From Cyclonatronum proteinivorum (GTDB lineage Bacteria; Bacteroidota; Rhodothermia; Balneolales; Cyclonatronaceae), in the NCBI RefSeq assembly GCF_003353065.1, contig NZ_CP027806.1, forward strand, positions 2,562,501-2,626,500: a DNA stretch of 64,000 nt, given 5' to 3'. Shown here one piece after another: positions 27,567 through 37,287 of the stretch (position 1 is the first letter of the stretch; the number at the start of each line of letters is the position of its first letter). Made by a program: the position numbers and the translations under genes. Under the pieces are notes generated by a model. The model worked only from the letters and a program-made list of their open reading frames with translations. It was not told the DNA's origin and made no database searches.

Positions 27567-28577
27567 TCATTCAAAAAAAGCACACACATTCCGGTAGTCT
27601 TCGCTGCTTATCTGAAAATGAAACACCGCCCGAATGGTTTTCGGCCCAAAGGCGGACATCAGAATGCCCTGTGCCTTCAGCTCAGACAGCGTTTCTTCCG
27701 CAGGACCCGGCGTATCAAAGAGCAGGATGTTGGTAAAAACCTGCGTCGGATCAACCTGAAAGCGCCCTTTTTGATGAATAATCCGGGCCAGTTCGCGGGC
27801 GCGGGCATTGTCGGTTTTGAGAAGCCCGAAGTGATTTTCCAGCGCATAATCGGCCGCAGCAGCGAGCAGGCCAATCTGACGCATGCCGCCACCGAGCATT
27901 TTCCGGGTACGGCGGGCCGACCGGATCCGCGCCTTTGTGGAAAGGATCATCGAGCCTACCGGCGCCCCCAGTCCCTTGCTGAAGCAGACCGAGATGGTAT
28001 CAAAAAGCGACCCGATTTCTTTCGGGGAATAATCACCCTCCGCCAGCGCATTCCAGATACGGGCGCCGTCAAGGTGAAAGTACACCCCGTGCTTGTCAGC
28101 AATGTCCCGCAGCTGTTTGAGCGTCTCAAGCGGATACACCGCCCCCCCGCCCTTGTTCGTCGTGTTTTCGACCGCAATCACGCGGGTGTGCGGGTCCCAG
28201 TCATTTTTCGTGCGGATGGCCGCCTCAACTGCATCCGTATCAAGCAAGCCGTTTTTGCCCTTCAGCGGGTTAAGCTGAACCGACGACAGCCATGCCGCGG
28301 AGGAAGCCTCATAGTTGAAAATATGCGCCTTGTCATCCAAAATCACCTCATCACCGGGTCGTGTGAGTTCGTACAGACAAATCTGATTGCTCATCACCCC
28401 GCTTGGCACAAACAGTCCGGCCTCCTGACCAAACAAGGCCGCGACTTTTTCCTCGAAAGCGTTCACGGTTGGGTCTTCGCCGAAAACGTCGTCACCTACC
28501 GGCACGCTGATCATCGCCTGAAGCATTTCCGGTGTTGGACGGGTGACGGTATCGCTACGTAAATCAATCATTTGCAC
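27567..28577 (-). CDS. ltaE: Low-specificity L-threonine aldolase
   Basis: PLP enzyme splitting L-threonine or allo-threonine to glycine and acetaldehyde. 336 aa, normal for the family. It starts MIDLRSDTVTRPTPEMLQAM, the family signature. Other motifs are VENTTNKGGGAVYPLETL, HLDGARIWNA with the PLP-binding Asp, and SVCFSKGLGAPVGS with the PLP lysine. The ATG at 28577 gives two extra residues before MIDLRSD; the second Met is equally possible. It is probably a single-gene unit. Confidence 0.93.
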   Translation of the reverse strand: MQMIDLRSDTVTRPTPEMLQAMISVPVGDDVFGEDPTVNAFEEKVAALFGQEAGLFVPSGVMSNQICLYELTRPGDEVILDDKAHIFNYEASSAAWLSSVQLNPLKGKNGLLDTDAVEAAIRTKNDWDPHTRVIAVENTTNKGGGAVYPLETLKQLRDIADKHGVYFHLDGARIWNALAEGDYSPKEIGSLFDTISVCFSKGLGAPVGSMILSTKARIRSARRTRKMLGGGMRQIGLLAAAADYALENHFGLLKTDNARARELARIIHQKGRFQVDPTQVFTNILLFDTPGPAEETLSELKAQGILMSAFGPKTIRAVFHFQISSEDYRNVCAFFE

Positions 28578-28627
28578 TGTTTTTTTTTGATGGGTGAGTT
28601 TTTTGTAGGATGATGGGTTTCCAAACC

Positions 28628-28662
28628 AAAACCGCCGCTTCCGGGTTGAAAGCGGCGGTTTT
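28628..28662. terminator. Intrinsic terminator between ltaE and hbd
   Basis: Perfect 13-bp arms AAAACCGCCGCTT / AAGCGGCGGTTTT with a 9-nt loop. On the minus strand it follows the hbd stop and ends in T-rich sequence. Confidence 0.85.
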
Positions 28663-28682
28663 GTCAGGATGAATGAAAGCCG

Positions 28683-29540
28683 TTATTTGGCGTAATCGTA
28701 GAAACCGGAACCGGATTTGTCCCCGAGTTTACCGGCGTCAACCATCTTCACAAGAAGCGGACACGGACGGTATTTCGGGTCGCGGAAACCTTCGTAGAGT
28801 ACATTCAGGATGTCGAGACACACATCCAATCCGATGAAATCAGCGAGTCTCAGCGGGCCCATCGGATGTGCCATGCCCAGCTTCATCACTTCATCGACAT
28901 GCTCCGGCGTGCCGACGCCTTCATACACGCAGAAAATCGCCTCATTAATCATCGGCATCAGCACCCGGTTGGATACGAACCCGGGCGAGTCATTGACCGG
29001 CACGGGCACCTTTTTGAAATCCCGCGAAAGCTGCTCGATGGCCGCATACACTTCGTCGCTCGTCTCCAGTCCGCGCACGATCTCGACCAGCTTCATCACC
29101 GGAACAGGGTTGAAGAAGTGCATCCCGATAACTTTGTCAGGGCGCTTGGTCACGCCCGCAAGTTTGGTGATCGAAATGGATGATGTATTCGAAGCCAGAA
29201 TCGTCTCCGGACGCGCAGCCGCATCAAGGGTCTGAAAAATTTTCTTTTTCAGCTCAAAGTTTTCATTCACCGCCTCAATGATCAGATCGGCTTCCGGCGC
29301 AATCGCTTCAAGACTTGTTGAGGTCGTTAGCCGACCGAGGGTCGCCTCTTTGTCGGCCTCTGTGATTTTTTCCTTGCTCACCATTCGGGTGAGATTTTTG
29401 GTGATGGTGCCCAGCGCCCGCTCAAGGGCTGCATCGCTGATATCAACCAGCGTGACCGAAAAGCCAGCCATCGCGGCTACGTGCGCAATGCCATTCCCCA
29501 TGGTTCCGCCGCCAATGACGGCAATTTTTTGAATGCTCAT
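28683..29540 (-). CDS. hbd: 3-hydroxybutyryl-CoA dehydrogenase
   Basis: NAD(P)-dependent interconversion of 3-hydroxybutyryl-CoA and acetoacetyl-CoA. From the ATG at 29540 the protein is 285 aa, the usual length, and begins MSIQKIAVIGGGTMGNGIAH with the GxGxxG motif. The frame is open to 29648, but that extension runs into lysA and is not family-like. Catalytic region: GMHFFNPVPVMKLVEIV; substrate region: DSPGFVSNRVLMPMINEA. It may serve short-chain beta-oxidation or butanoate metabolism. It is not next to the main fad operon. Confidence 0.93.
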   Translation of the reverse strand: MSIQKIAVIGGGTMGNGIAHVAAMAGFSVTLVDISDAALERALGTITKNLTRMVSKEKITEADKEATLGRLTTSTSLEAIAPEADLIIEAVNENFELKKKIFQTLDAAARPETILASNTSSISITKLAGVTKRPDKVIGMHFFNPVPVMKLVEIVRGLETSDEVYAAIEQLSRDFKKVPVPVNDSPGFVSNRVLMPMINEAIFCVYEGVGTPEHVDEVMKLGMAHPMGPLRLADFIGLDVCLDILNVLYEGFRDPKYRPCPLLVKMVDAGKLGDKSGSGFYDYAK

Positions 29541-29616
29541 TTTTTGAATGTTTTGGATGATTATGGATGATATAACAGATGTCGAATCGCCTCCGGTTCT
29601 TCGGAGGGCTTTGCAT

Positions 29617-30876
29617 TTATTTTTTCTGATGATGGGTTTCCGTCTCAAACCCGCATTTTGCCAGAAATTCAGCTACGGTCTCCTCAGCGGTTTGGGCAGG
29701 ACGGATGACCTGATAGCTTCCGTCGCTTTTCAGCAATACTTCAGCAGGTAGTGCGCGGCGGTTGTACTGTGAGGCCATTGTCATGCCGTACGCCCCGGCA
29801 TCGCAAAACGCAAGGATGTCGTCCATTTCTGCCTCGGGCAGCAACCGGTCGAAGGCCAGAATATCGCCGCTTTCGCAGATGTTGCCGGAAATGGTGTAGA
29901 GCTGATCGGCAGCTTCACCGAATTTGCTGAGATTGACCACATCGTGCCAGGCATCATAAATAATAGGGCGCATCAGGTGATGCATGCCCGTATCGGTGCC
30001 CAGATAGCGGGTCTCGAGCTGATCTTTGATGGTCTGCACTTTGGTGAGCAGGAAGCCCGCTTCAGCCACAAACCACCTGCCCGGCTCAAACAGGTAGTGA
30101 AATCCATCGGGCCTGTTTTTCAGGTCGGTATCAAACAGCTTAATGGCAAGTTCTGCAAAACGGGCCATATCGAACGGTTTTTCAGAGCTCCGGTAGGGCG
30201 TCGGCATCCCTCCCCCGAAATTAATAAACTGTAAATCCGGAAATTCCCGCGAAAGCTCGAGCAGCACTTTCATGGCTGCAATCAGGTTTTCAGGCTCTTT
30301 GATACCGCTGCCAATATGGGCATGCAGGCCGATAATACGCTTGCCGCTTTTTTGCGCTACCGCAACGGCTTCTTCAATTTGACCGATACGAATGCCGAAC
30401 TTGCTCTCCGAATCGCCGGTATTGACCCGCGCGTGATGTCCGTCGCCAATGGCAGGGTTGATCCTCACACAGCATTCATGGGCTTCAGGATGATCGCAAA
30501 AGCGTTCCAATCGCTTGAGTGAGCCAATATTCAGCGTTACACCGAGCCGGATAGCTGCATCCATCTCGGCATCGCTCATGCTGTTTTCGGTATAGAAAAT
30601 TTGTCGGGGATCATCAGTAAAGTGCTGGCACAGAAGCACTTCTTCAAAACTAACGGTGTCAAATCCAATCCCTGCCCGCTGAATCAGTTTCAAAATGTGC
30701 GGATTGTCGTTGGCCTTGATGGCATAGAGCCATTTCACCGGATGATGTTTGAAAGCTTCAAGCACGAGCCTGCTTTGCCTCAGAATAGTCGTCTCATTAT
30801 ACACGTAACAGGGGGTGCCTGTCTGATTTGCTACCCGGAGCAGCGTCTGTGCACTTGTTTCTCTAATTTTTGTCAA
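29617..30876 (-). CDS. lysA: Diaminopimelate decarboxylase
   Basis: Last step of lysine synthesis: meso-diaminopimelate to lysine, PLP-dependent, group IV decarboxylase fold. 419 aa. The PLP lysine is in KWLYAIKANDNPHIL near 55; other motifs are GFDTVSFEEV, GLHAHIGSGI, NFGGGMPTPY, FEPGRWFVAEAGFLL, ICESGDIL and CDAGAYGMTMASQYNRR. No ATG is available; the start is TTG at 30876, which gives a short N-terminus of normal position. It stands alone, 76 bp upstream of hbd on the same strand. Confidence 0.92.
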   Translation of the reverse strand: MTKIRETSAQTLLRVANQTGTPCYVYNETTILRQSRLVLEAFKHHPVKWLYAIKANDNPHILKLIQRAGIGFDTVSFEEVLLCQHFTDDPRQIFYTENSMSDAEMDAAIRLGVTLNIGSLKRLERFCDHPEAHECCVRINPAIGDGHHARVNTGDSESKFGIRIGQIEEAVAVAQKSGKRIIGLHAHIGSGIKEPENLIAAMKVLLELSREFPDLQFINFGGGMPTPYRSSEKPFDMARFAELAIKLFDTDLKNRPDGFHYLFEPGRWFVAEAGFLLTKVQTIKDQLETRYLGTDTGMHHLMRPIIYDAWHDVVNLSKFGEAADQLYTISGNICESGDILAFDRLLPEAEMDDILAFCDAGAYGMTMASQYNRRALPAEVLLKSDGSYQVIRPAQTAEETVAEFLAKCGFETETHHQKK

Positions 30877-31199
30877 ATCTGCGTTGTCTTATTCAATATC
30901 TTAAGGGCCGTGCATCGCACAACCAACTCTTGTTTTGAACCGGAGGCTGATCCGGATTAATTAATTCGAAAATAAGCGCTCCATAGCTTATAAGTGCATC
31001 AGCAGACAAAGATTTTTAAAAAAACAGTTCCCCGCTTACTTTGATTAATCTGTTACAAAATTGTGTAAATTAAACCCTTCCAATGAGTGTTGAACTTACC
31101 CTGTTTTCCCATCGCCCCCTTCAAACATTATTCTGAGTTCATATTTCTATATTCTACCCCTCTAACAACAGCCAAACAAATTGATTTTTTTAGAATTAC
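30877..31199. promoter_or_regulatory. Divergent intergenic region, lysA / acylase-like gene
   Basis: About 320 bp, distinctly A+T-rich, presumably holding both promoters. A weak inverted repeat TTACA-N6-TGTAA lies at 31053-31068. I see no small gene or riboswitch. Confidence 0.4.
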
Positions 31200-33356
31200 A
31201 TGACCTTTAAGTCACCTGCGCTGCTTCTTTTATTTCTTATTTGCTTAACCGCAACTATACTGTTCACTTTACGCAGCGTGTTGTTCAGTAGCAGTGTATT
31301 CGATAGTGGCAGTGTTACTTTAAGCGCCCTTAACGAACCAGTTCAGTTAGATCGATTAGAAAATGGAATGGTTCGTATCATTTTAGAAAACACTGAGGAC
31401 CTTGAAACGGCATTAGGTTATGTCCATGCAAGGGATCGGTTGTGGCAGCTTGAGAAAATGCACATGGCGGTAAACGGCAAGCTGTCTCAGCATTTTGGGG
31501 AAAATTTTATGCGTGCCGACTTGCTCACACGTGTACTCCTGCACCCTTCCGGTTCCGTTGGGGATGATGGATTAGCAGGATTTTCAGACGAGCAAATTCA
31601 GTTTTTTGACCGTTATGCACAGGGAATTAATGCTTTCATAGTTGAAGCTGGTCGTAATATACCGATGCAATTTACCATTAACGGATCAGTTCCTACCCGC
31701 TGGACCGTAAAAGATGTTGCTGCTGCATTTATCATTCAGCTTTGGTTGCTCGAAAACGGCTGGCAGCAGGAAATGGTCAACCTGAAAGTATCCAATCTCA
31801 TCCCACCGGGTCTCATTCCGGTGCTTTTTGGCCGGGAAGCTGCGGCGGTATTTCAACGGTTTGAGCCTAATTCTTCTTTTCTTGAGCAGGTTAGGGAACT
31901 GCTGATTGCCGATCATCAGCTCAGGCAGTTGTTAAATGCACCCGCACAAATTGAACCGGTACGGTCTGTTGCTGAAATCCGCGCAGATGGTAGTTCCGAT
32001 GTGCTGCTTACTTTTCAGTCAGGCCCCCAAACGCCTTCCTTTTGGTACGACACTGAAATACAAAGCAAATTAACTGAAGCATCCAAAATTCATAGCTTCA
32101 CCCTTCCGGGTACTCCTGTACTTTGGGCAGGATCGGATGACTACGTGAGCTGGCATCCTGTGCATACAAAGGGATTTACAGACATGCTTGTACCTGTTCC
32201 CGACAATATGGTGATGGAGCGTATTGCCCTGAACACAGCAACAGGTGGCAGCAGCTTGTTCAGACTCATAATTGGTCAGGAAACCTTCAGCCTTTTACCC
32301 GATCAGCGGAGCGCTTACCTTTTCAGCCGCCCACATACACGACCTGATCAGCTGCTCGCCGCTTTTCCGAATGTTCACCGATTTGGCAAAGACCATCCTT
32401 TCGATATTTATGCCAATCACCTGAATATTATTGAAAACTATGCCACAGAGATCGTGCAAAACGATCCTTATATTCGCACAAACGGCTTCAAAAAAGGAAT
32501 CGAAGCAGGTCTTTCACGACAGTCTTTTTTTGAAGAAGGCAGAATCTTAGGGTTTGAAAATCCTGAACTGCTTGTAACCCACGAAGGAAGACTGCAATTC
32601 GCCCAAAACCTCAGCGATATTTTTGCTGCCTACCGCTCGGTCGCTTCCCTCTCGATGGCTGCAGAATACCTTTCGAACTGGGACGGTCAGTACAACCGGT
32701 ACCTGACAGCGGCAACCCTCACAGAGCTCAGCCTGCTCAAAACAGCTGAAAATGCCCTGGCAAGTTACATTGATGAAGATGTTGTGGATGTACTGCGAGA
32801 AATCAATCTTGTCGATCCGGAGATCGGTGTCTTTTTACTCCAAGCCCATCTTGCTGCTCAGGGAAGTGCATCTCCGGTAAGCGATCAGTTTTTTGCCCGC
32901 AGGGTTCAGGAAGCGCTGAACGAGCTTGAAGCCATATTCGGACCGGAGCCGTACGAATGGCGTTGGGGCAATGTGAACCGAAACACCTTTAGTGACGCAG
33001 CTTTGTGCGGAAATCAAACCCACACTGCATTTATTCGAAACCGAGCCTGCTCAACCCTTGAATCTATTAGCGATATAACTATTTTGGGTCAGCGTGATCT
33101 GGTAAATGCAGCTGTGATTTACATACATGAAGGCAACGTACAGTCCCGCTCCTTCACTTCAGGTGTGCTGCAAAGCAGGCGGGCAGCAGGCGAACAAGCG
33201 CGCCATGTATCGCTTCTTTCGCCCGGATATTCTGAAAACCCCTTTTCCCGCTGGTTTGCAACAGGTATGAACTACTGGCCTTACTTTGAACAGTTTAGCC
33301 TTATACCCAATACCAATGTGCATTCCACGCTTCGGGTAAATCCCATTGAACTTTAG
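31200..33356 (+). CDS. Penicillin-acylase (Ntn-hydrolase) family protein, probably without the usual catalytic site
   Basis: A 718-aa protein with an N-terminal hydrophobic signal or anchor (residues 5-25). The alpha-chain hallmark ALGYVHARDRLWQLEKMH is near residue 70, and LSPGYSENPFSRWF near the end matches the beta-chain C-terminal signature. Ordinary members have a strongly conserved block at the chain junction (Ser-Asn-x-W followed by KPLLANDPHL), whose Ser becomes the N-terminal nucleophile. Here that place reads ADGSSDVLLTFQSGPQTPSFWYD, with the KPLLANDPHL part absent. The usual WG-x-TN segment is SWHPVH. I infer a degenerate or altered active site. First gene of a run leading into a wall-sugar salvage set. 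Confidence 0.75.
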   Translation: MTFKSPALLLLFLICLTATILFTLRSVLFSSSVFDSGSVTLSALNEPVQLDRLENGMVRIILENTEDLETALGYVHARDRLWQLEKMHMAVNGKLSQHFGENFMRADLLTRVLLHPSGSVGDDGLAGFSDEQIQFFDRYAQGINAFIVEAGRNIPMQFTINGSVPTRWTVKDVAAAFIIQLWLLENGWQQEMVNLKVSNLIPPGLIPVLFGREAAAVFQRFEPNSSFLEQVRELLIADHQLRQLLNAPAQIEPVRSVAEIRADGSSDVLLTFQSGPQTPSFWYDTEIQSKLTEASKIHSFTLPGTPVLWAGSDDYVSWHPVHTKGFTDMLVPVPDNMVMERIALNTATGGSSLFRLIIGQETFSLLPDQRSAYLFSRPHTRPDQLLAAFPNVHRFGKDHPFDIYANHLNIIENYATEIVQNDPYIRTNGFKKGIEAGLSRQSFFEEGRILGFENPELLVTHEGRLQFAQNLSDIFAAYRSVASLSMAAEYLSNWDGQYNRYLTAATLTELSLLKTAENALASYIDEDVVDVLREINLVDPEIGVFLLQAHLAAQGSASPVSDQFFARRVQEALNELEAIFGPEPYEWRWGNVNRNTFSDAALCGNQTHTAFIRNRACSTLESISDITILGQRDLVNAAVIYIHEGNVQSRSFTSGVLQSRRAAGEQARHVSLLSPGYSENPFSRWFATGMNYWPYFEQFSLIPNTNVHSTLRVNPIEL

Positions 33357-33394
33357 AATTTAGACATTAGATATTAGCAACAACTTTAACATTT

Positions 33395-34312
33395 ATGACC
33401 AATAACGAAGGATTATCCGTAGGTATAGACGGTGGCGGCAGCGGTTCCAGGTTCGTTTTCTGGTACAAAAACAAGGCCTATGATACCATCGGACCAATAT
33501 TACAGGCCCGCCTCAAACCAATAGATGAAACCGCTGCGCTGATTGCCCAGATAATTGCTCATTTTAGTGATCGGCATCAGCTCCCTCAACCTGCGCGAAT
33601 AACTGCCGGAATAGCTGGTGCCGCAGCACCTGATGTTAGCGAAGCGCTTCAAACCGCGCTTCAGAATATTTTTGCTCTCGAAGGGGTGCGGGTGATGTCT
33701 GATATAGCAGCTTGTTTCGCCAGCAATTTTAGAGATGAGACGGATGGCTGTGCTGTGGTCATTTGCGGAACAGGTTCCGTTCTTGTTTATTGCAGAGAGG
33801 GCGTGCTAAAGGTTGCCGGGGGCTTTGGCCCGGCACTTAATGAATATGGCAGCGGCCGACAGCTTGGCCGCGATTTCATGACCTGCCTGATGAGTTGTAT
33901 GGAGAAAGAGCAGGTAAGTCCTGAAGTAAAACTGATTCTTGAGAAAGAAGGACTGTTTCTGAACACCAGAATCGACGCGCTTAAACTGCTGTACAGCTCT
34001 AATTTCAACCCTGCCTCTCTGGCGCCGGTTTGTCTGCAGCTTGCAAGTACCGGACACACAAGCTGCCGGAAAATTGCAGAATATCACATTGAGTCGCTGA
34101 TGAGCCTGTTTGAAGCCGCATTTAAAGCAAAAAACACTTTCCGGCAGGTCGCTCTGCATGGCGGACTGTTTAAAAATGAGTGGTTTCAGGAACGGCTTAA
34201 ACTTGAAGTCTCAATGCAATATCCTTCTATTACCATCAAAAACAGCTATCAGGATACGGCCCGCTTCCTGGCTATGGAAAAGGGTTTTAAGGTTCCCGTT
34301 GTTTGCCTTTAG
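33395..34312 (+). CDS. BadF/BcrA-family kinase, N-acetylglucosamine (or MurNAc) kinase-like
   Basis: A 305-aa ASKHA-fold ATPase. Phosphate-1 is LSVGIDGGGSGSRFVFW at residues 7-23; SDIAACFAS and VVICGTGSVLVYCR form the central ATP site; EYGSGRQLGRDF is the sugar-kinase segment; VALHGGLFKNEWF is the C-terminal adenosine motif. The family phosphorylates GlcNAc, GlcN or MurNAc. It stands directly upstream of a GH3 enzyme of the N-acetylhexosaminidase type, supporting a role in recycling peptidoglycan or chitin sugars. Confidence 0.85.
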   Translation: MTNNEGLSVGIDGGGSGSRFVFWYKNKAYDTIGPILQARLKPIDETAALIAQIIAHFSDRHQLPQPARITAGIAGAAAPDVSEALQTALQNIFALEGVRVMSDIAACFASNFRDETDGCAVVICGTGSVLVYCREGVLKVAGGFGPALNEYGSGRQLGRDFMTCLMSCMEKEQVSPEVKLILEKEGLFLNTRIDALKLLYSSNFNPASLAPVCLQLASTGHTSCRKIAEYHIESLMSLFEAAFKAKNTFRQVALHGGLFKNEWFQERLKLEVSMQYPSITIKNSYQDTARFLAMEKGFKVPVVCL

Positions 34313-34393
34313 GCCATATTAGCATTAACCTAACTCCATTATCAGCTTTTAAAACGATTCATCATCAACCGGTTCCACTTCTCCGCTCAGCTT

Positions 34394-37285
34394 ATGTTCA
34401 GCATCAGGCAATCTCTTTTCATTCTGCTTCTAATCGTTTCAGTCTCTGTCCTTACAGCAGCTTCGTTTTCTTCATCTTCGCAAAAAACTGACCCTCTTTC
34501 CGGGGATGATGTGCGTACGCACATACAGCAGCAGGCCGCCCATATCATGTCCGAAATGAGTTTACGTGAAAAAATAGCGCAACTCGTCGTCATCAGAGCA
34601 CAGGGGGAATATCTTGCTCAGGATTCAGACGCCTTTCTGCATCTGAGCCGAATGGTCGAAGAGCATCAGATAGGGGGCATTATTTTCTTCCGGGGTGAGA
34701 TTTACAATCAGGCGATGCTGTATAACAAGCTGCAGCGACGTTCCCGGGTTCCGCTTTGGATCAGTCAGGATATGGAGTTTGGGGCAGCCATGCGCATTTC
34801 GGGCACAACACGTTTCACGCCTGCGATGGGGATAGCCGCGACCGGGAATCCGCGCAATGCGTTTGAAAAGGGACGAATTACAGCGCTTGAAGCCCGTGCG
34901 ATTGGCGTGCATCAGATTTATGCCCCCGTTGTGGACGTCAACAACAATCCCGATAACCCCGTAATCAATGTGAGGTCTTTTTCTGAAGACCCGGAAACCG
35001 TAAGCATGTTTGCCGAAGCTTTTATCAAAGGCGTTCAAAGTCAGGGACTGGTGGCTACGGCCAAGCACTTCCCGGGGCACGGCGATACGGATGTTGATTC
35101 TCACATCGGTTTACCCGTTGTTAGTCATACCCGTGAACGCCTCGATCAGCTTGAGCTCATCCCCTTTCGCCGCGTTATTGATGCCGGCGTTGGCAGCGTG
35201 ATGTCGGCCCACATTGCCTTTCCCAATATCACCGAAGGCAGCCGAAGACCGGCAACGCTGGAACCCGGCCTAATGGGTGAACTATTACGAGACGAGCTGG
35301 GCTTTGACGGTCTCATTGTTACGGATGGCCTTGAAATGCAGGGCATTGCCTCGCATTACGCACCGGGGGAAGCGGCAGTACTTGCGCTCAACGCGGGTGC
35401 TGACATGCTGCTGCTTTCACCGGATGAACTCACCGCCATTTATCAGGTTGAAGAAGCCGTGCAGCGGGGCGAAATAACCGTTGCCCGAATCGAAGAATCT
35501 GTTTTGCGCGTGCTTTCCGCAAAAATTGATCACGGCCTTATGCGCAACGCCGAGGTCAACATCAACCGCATTCCGCGGATGGTAAACACCCGATCCAATC
35601 AGCTCACGGCAGATCGCATCGCGCGGGAATCTATCACGGTTCTGCGTAACAACCGCAACATCCTGCCCATCCGCCCGGATCGCTTTCCGAAGGTCACCGT
35701 GATTGCCATTGCTGCCGGCAGAACCGGTAATGTAGGTGCAGCTTTCAGAAGTGAAGTTGAAAATTATCACCCTGATATCTCCTTCCATCTTTATGATGAG
35801 CGCACTTCGGAACAGGAGCTCAACGCAGCCATTGCATCGGCAAGGCAGGCCAACCTTGTAATTATCGGATCATTCCTGCCGCTTACAACCGGGCGTTCGA
35901 TTACTTTCAACCGGCAGCAGCAACAGTTTGTGAGGCAGATCGAGCGGCTCAGCAAACCGACCGTCCTTATCTCCTTTTCAAGCCCTTATGTGGTGCGTGA
36001 AGTAGCCTCGGCAGATGTACACATGCAGGCCTGGACTTCTTTGGGAAGTCATTCTGCCGCAGCTGCCTCAGCCCTGTTTGGAGCGAGTGAAGTCTCTGGC
36101 CGCCTCCCTATTTCGGTTCCCGGCATGTACGGCCGGGGCGAGGGCATCAGCATCCCCAAAACCATCCTAAGACAGGACAGGCCGGAAACGGCCGGACTTT
36201 CCACAGAAAAACTGTTTGAGGTCAACCGGGTTATGAACCGGGCCATACAGGATTCTGTCTTTCCGGGCGGCACTGTGGCCGTAGTCAGAAATGGTATTTT
36301 AGCTTTTCATGAAGCCTTTGGTTACCATCATTACAGCAAAAGACGGCCTGTCCGAAGAACCGATATTTTCGACCTGGCTTCTCTTACCAAGCCCGTTGCC
36401 ACTACTACGGCAGTGATGATGCTGATTGATGAGGGCAAAGTGAGCCTTGATGATAAAGTCCAGTCTTATTTCCCCGGCTTCACATCTGGCATGAAAGGCG
36501 ACATCACCATTGAACATCTGCTCAATCATACCTCCGGACTCCCGGCATACCGCACCTATGTTGATCAGTTTCAAAGTCGTGAAAGCATTCTTCGTGCTGT
36601 GATTAACGAGCCCTTGCTGCAACCACCCGGGGAAGGTATCATCTATAGTGACTTAGGGTTCATCCTGCTGGGTGAAATTGTGGCACAGGTGGCAGGTATG
36701 TCTCTCGACCGATTCCTCAATACCTCATTTTTCTATCCGATGGGTATGACCGATACGATATTTAACCCTGCCCGCCGTGGAGCCCGAACGGTGAGCCGGA
36801 TACCTCCTACGGAATTTGACAGGCAGTGGCGCCAAAAAATGATCCGCGGAGAAGTACATGATGAACGTGCGTATTACATGGGAGGGATTGCTGGGCATGC
36901 CGGATTATTCTCCACAAGCGACAATCTTGCAGCCTACGCACAGTTTCTGCTCAATGAAGGGCACTATGGGGGACGCGAGTTTGTTTCGCAGGAGCTGTTC
37001 AGAAATTTCAGAACGCGTGAAGATTCCCGGATGGGTCGCGCACTTGGATTCGACTTAAAAAGCATAAACGGCTTCACAACAGCGGGACAGTTCAGCAGTG
37101 ATCAGACGTTTGGTCACCTCGGATTTACCGGGACGAGTATTTGGGCTGATCCGGAAAACGATCTGGCGGTCATCATCCTTACAAACAGAACGTATCCGGA
37201 ACGGGGCACTGCAGCCGCCATTAATCAGCTCAGGGCCGCGATAATGGATGCCGTGATGGAAGCTATTACAGAATCATCGGACTAA
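34394..37285 (+). CDS. GH3 beta-N-acetylhexosaminidase fused to a serine beta-lactamase-like domain
   Basis: A 963-aa exported protein; the signal is at residues 1-25. The GH3 domain (about 50-380) has the NagZ motif KHFPGHGDTDVDSHIGLP near 225 with the catalytic His-Asp pair, and the nucleophile region FDGLIVTDGLEMQGI near 310. A GH3 C-terminal domain follows (about 410-590). The class-C beta-lactamase/esterase domain starts near 600: SLTKP supplies Ser-x-x-Lys, and YSDLGF the Tyr site. It would release GlcNAc outside the cytoplasm, with a second peptide or ester hydrolase activity. Such GH3-beta-lactamase fusions occur in Bacteroidota. Its stop is 2 bp before the deaminase ATG, so translation is tightly coupled. 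Confidence 0.9.
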   Translation: MFSIRQSLFILLLIVSVSVLTAASFSSSSQKTDPLSGDDVRTHIQQQAAHIMSEMSLREKIAQLVVIRAQGEYLAQDSDAFLHLSRMVEEHQIGGIIFFRGEIYNQAMLYNKLQRRSRVPLWISQDMEFGAAMRISGTTRFTPAMGIAATGNPRNAFEKGRITALEARAIGVHQIYAPVVDVNNNPDNPVINVRSFSEDPETVSMFAEAFIKGVQSQGLVATAKHFPGHGDTDVDSHIGLPVVSHTRERLDQLELIPFRRVIDAGVGSVMSAHIAFPNITEGSRRPATLEPGLMGELLRDELGFDGLIVTDGLEMQGIASHYAPGEAAVLALNAGADMLLLSPDELTAIYQVEEAVQRGEITVARIEESVLRVLSAKIDHGLMRNAEVNINRIPRMVNTRSNQLTADRIARESITVLRNNRNILPIRPDRFPKVTVIAIAAGRTGNVGAAFRSEVENYHPDISFHLYDERTSEQELNAAIASARQANLVIIGSFLPLTTGRSITFNRQQQQFVRQIERLSKPTVLISFSSPYVVREVASADVHMQAWTSLGSHSAAAASALFGASEVSGRLPISVPGMYGRGEGISIPKTILRQDRPETAGLSTEKLFEVNRVMNRAIQDSVFPGGTVAVVRNGILAFHEAFGYHHYSKRRPVRRTDIFDLASLTKPVATTTAVMMLIDEGKVSLDDKVQSYFPGFTSGMKGDITIEHLLNHTSGLPAYRTYVDQFQSRESILRAVINEPLLQPPGEGIIYSDLGFILLGEIVAQVAGMSLDRFLNTSFFYPMGMTDTIFNPARRGARTVSRIPPTEFDRQWRQKMIRGEVHDERAYYMGGIAGHAGLFSTSDNLAAYAQFLLNEGHYGGREFVSQELFRNFRTREDSRMGRALGFDLKSINGFTTAGQFSSDQTFGHLGFTGTSIWADPENDLAVIILTNRTYPERGTAAAINQLRAAIMDAVMEAITESSD

Positions 37286-37287
37286 CT

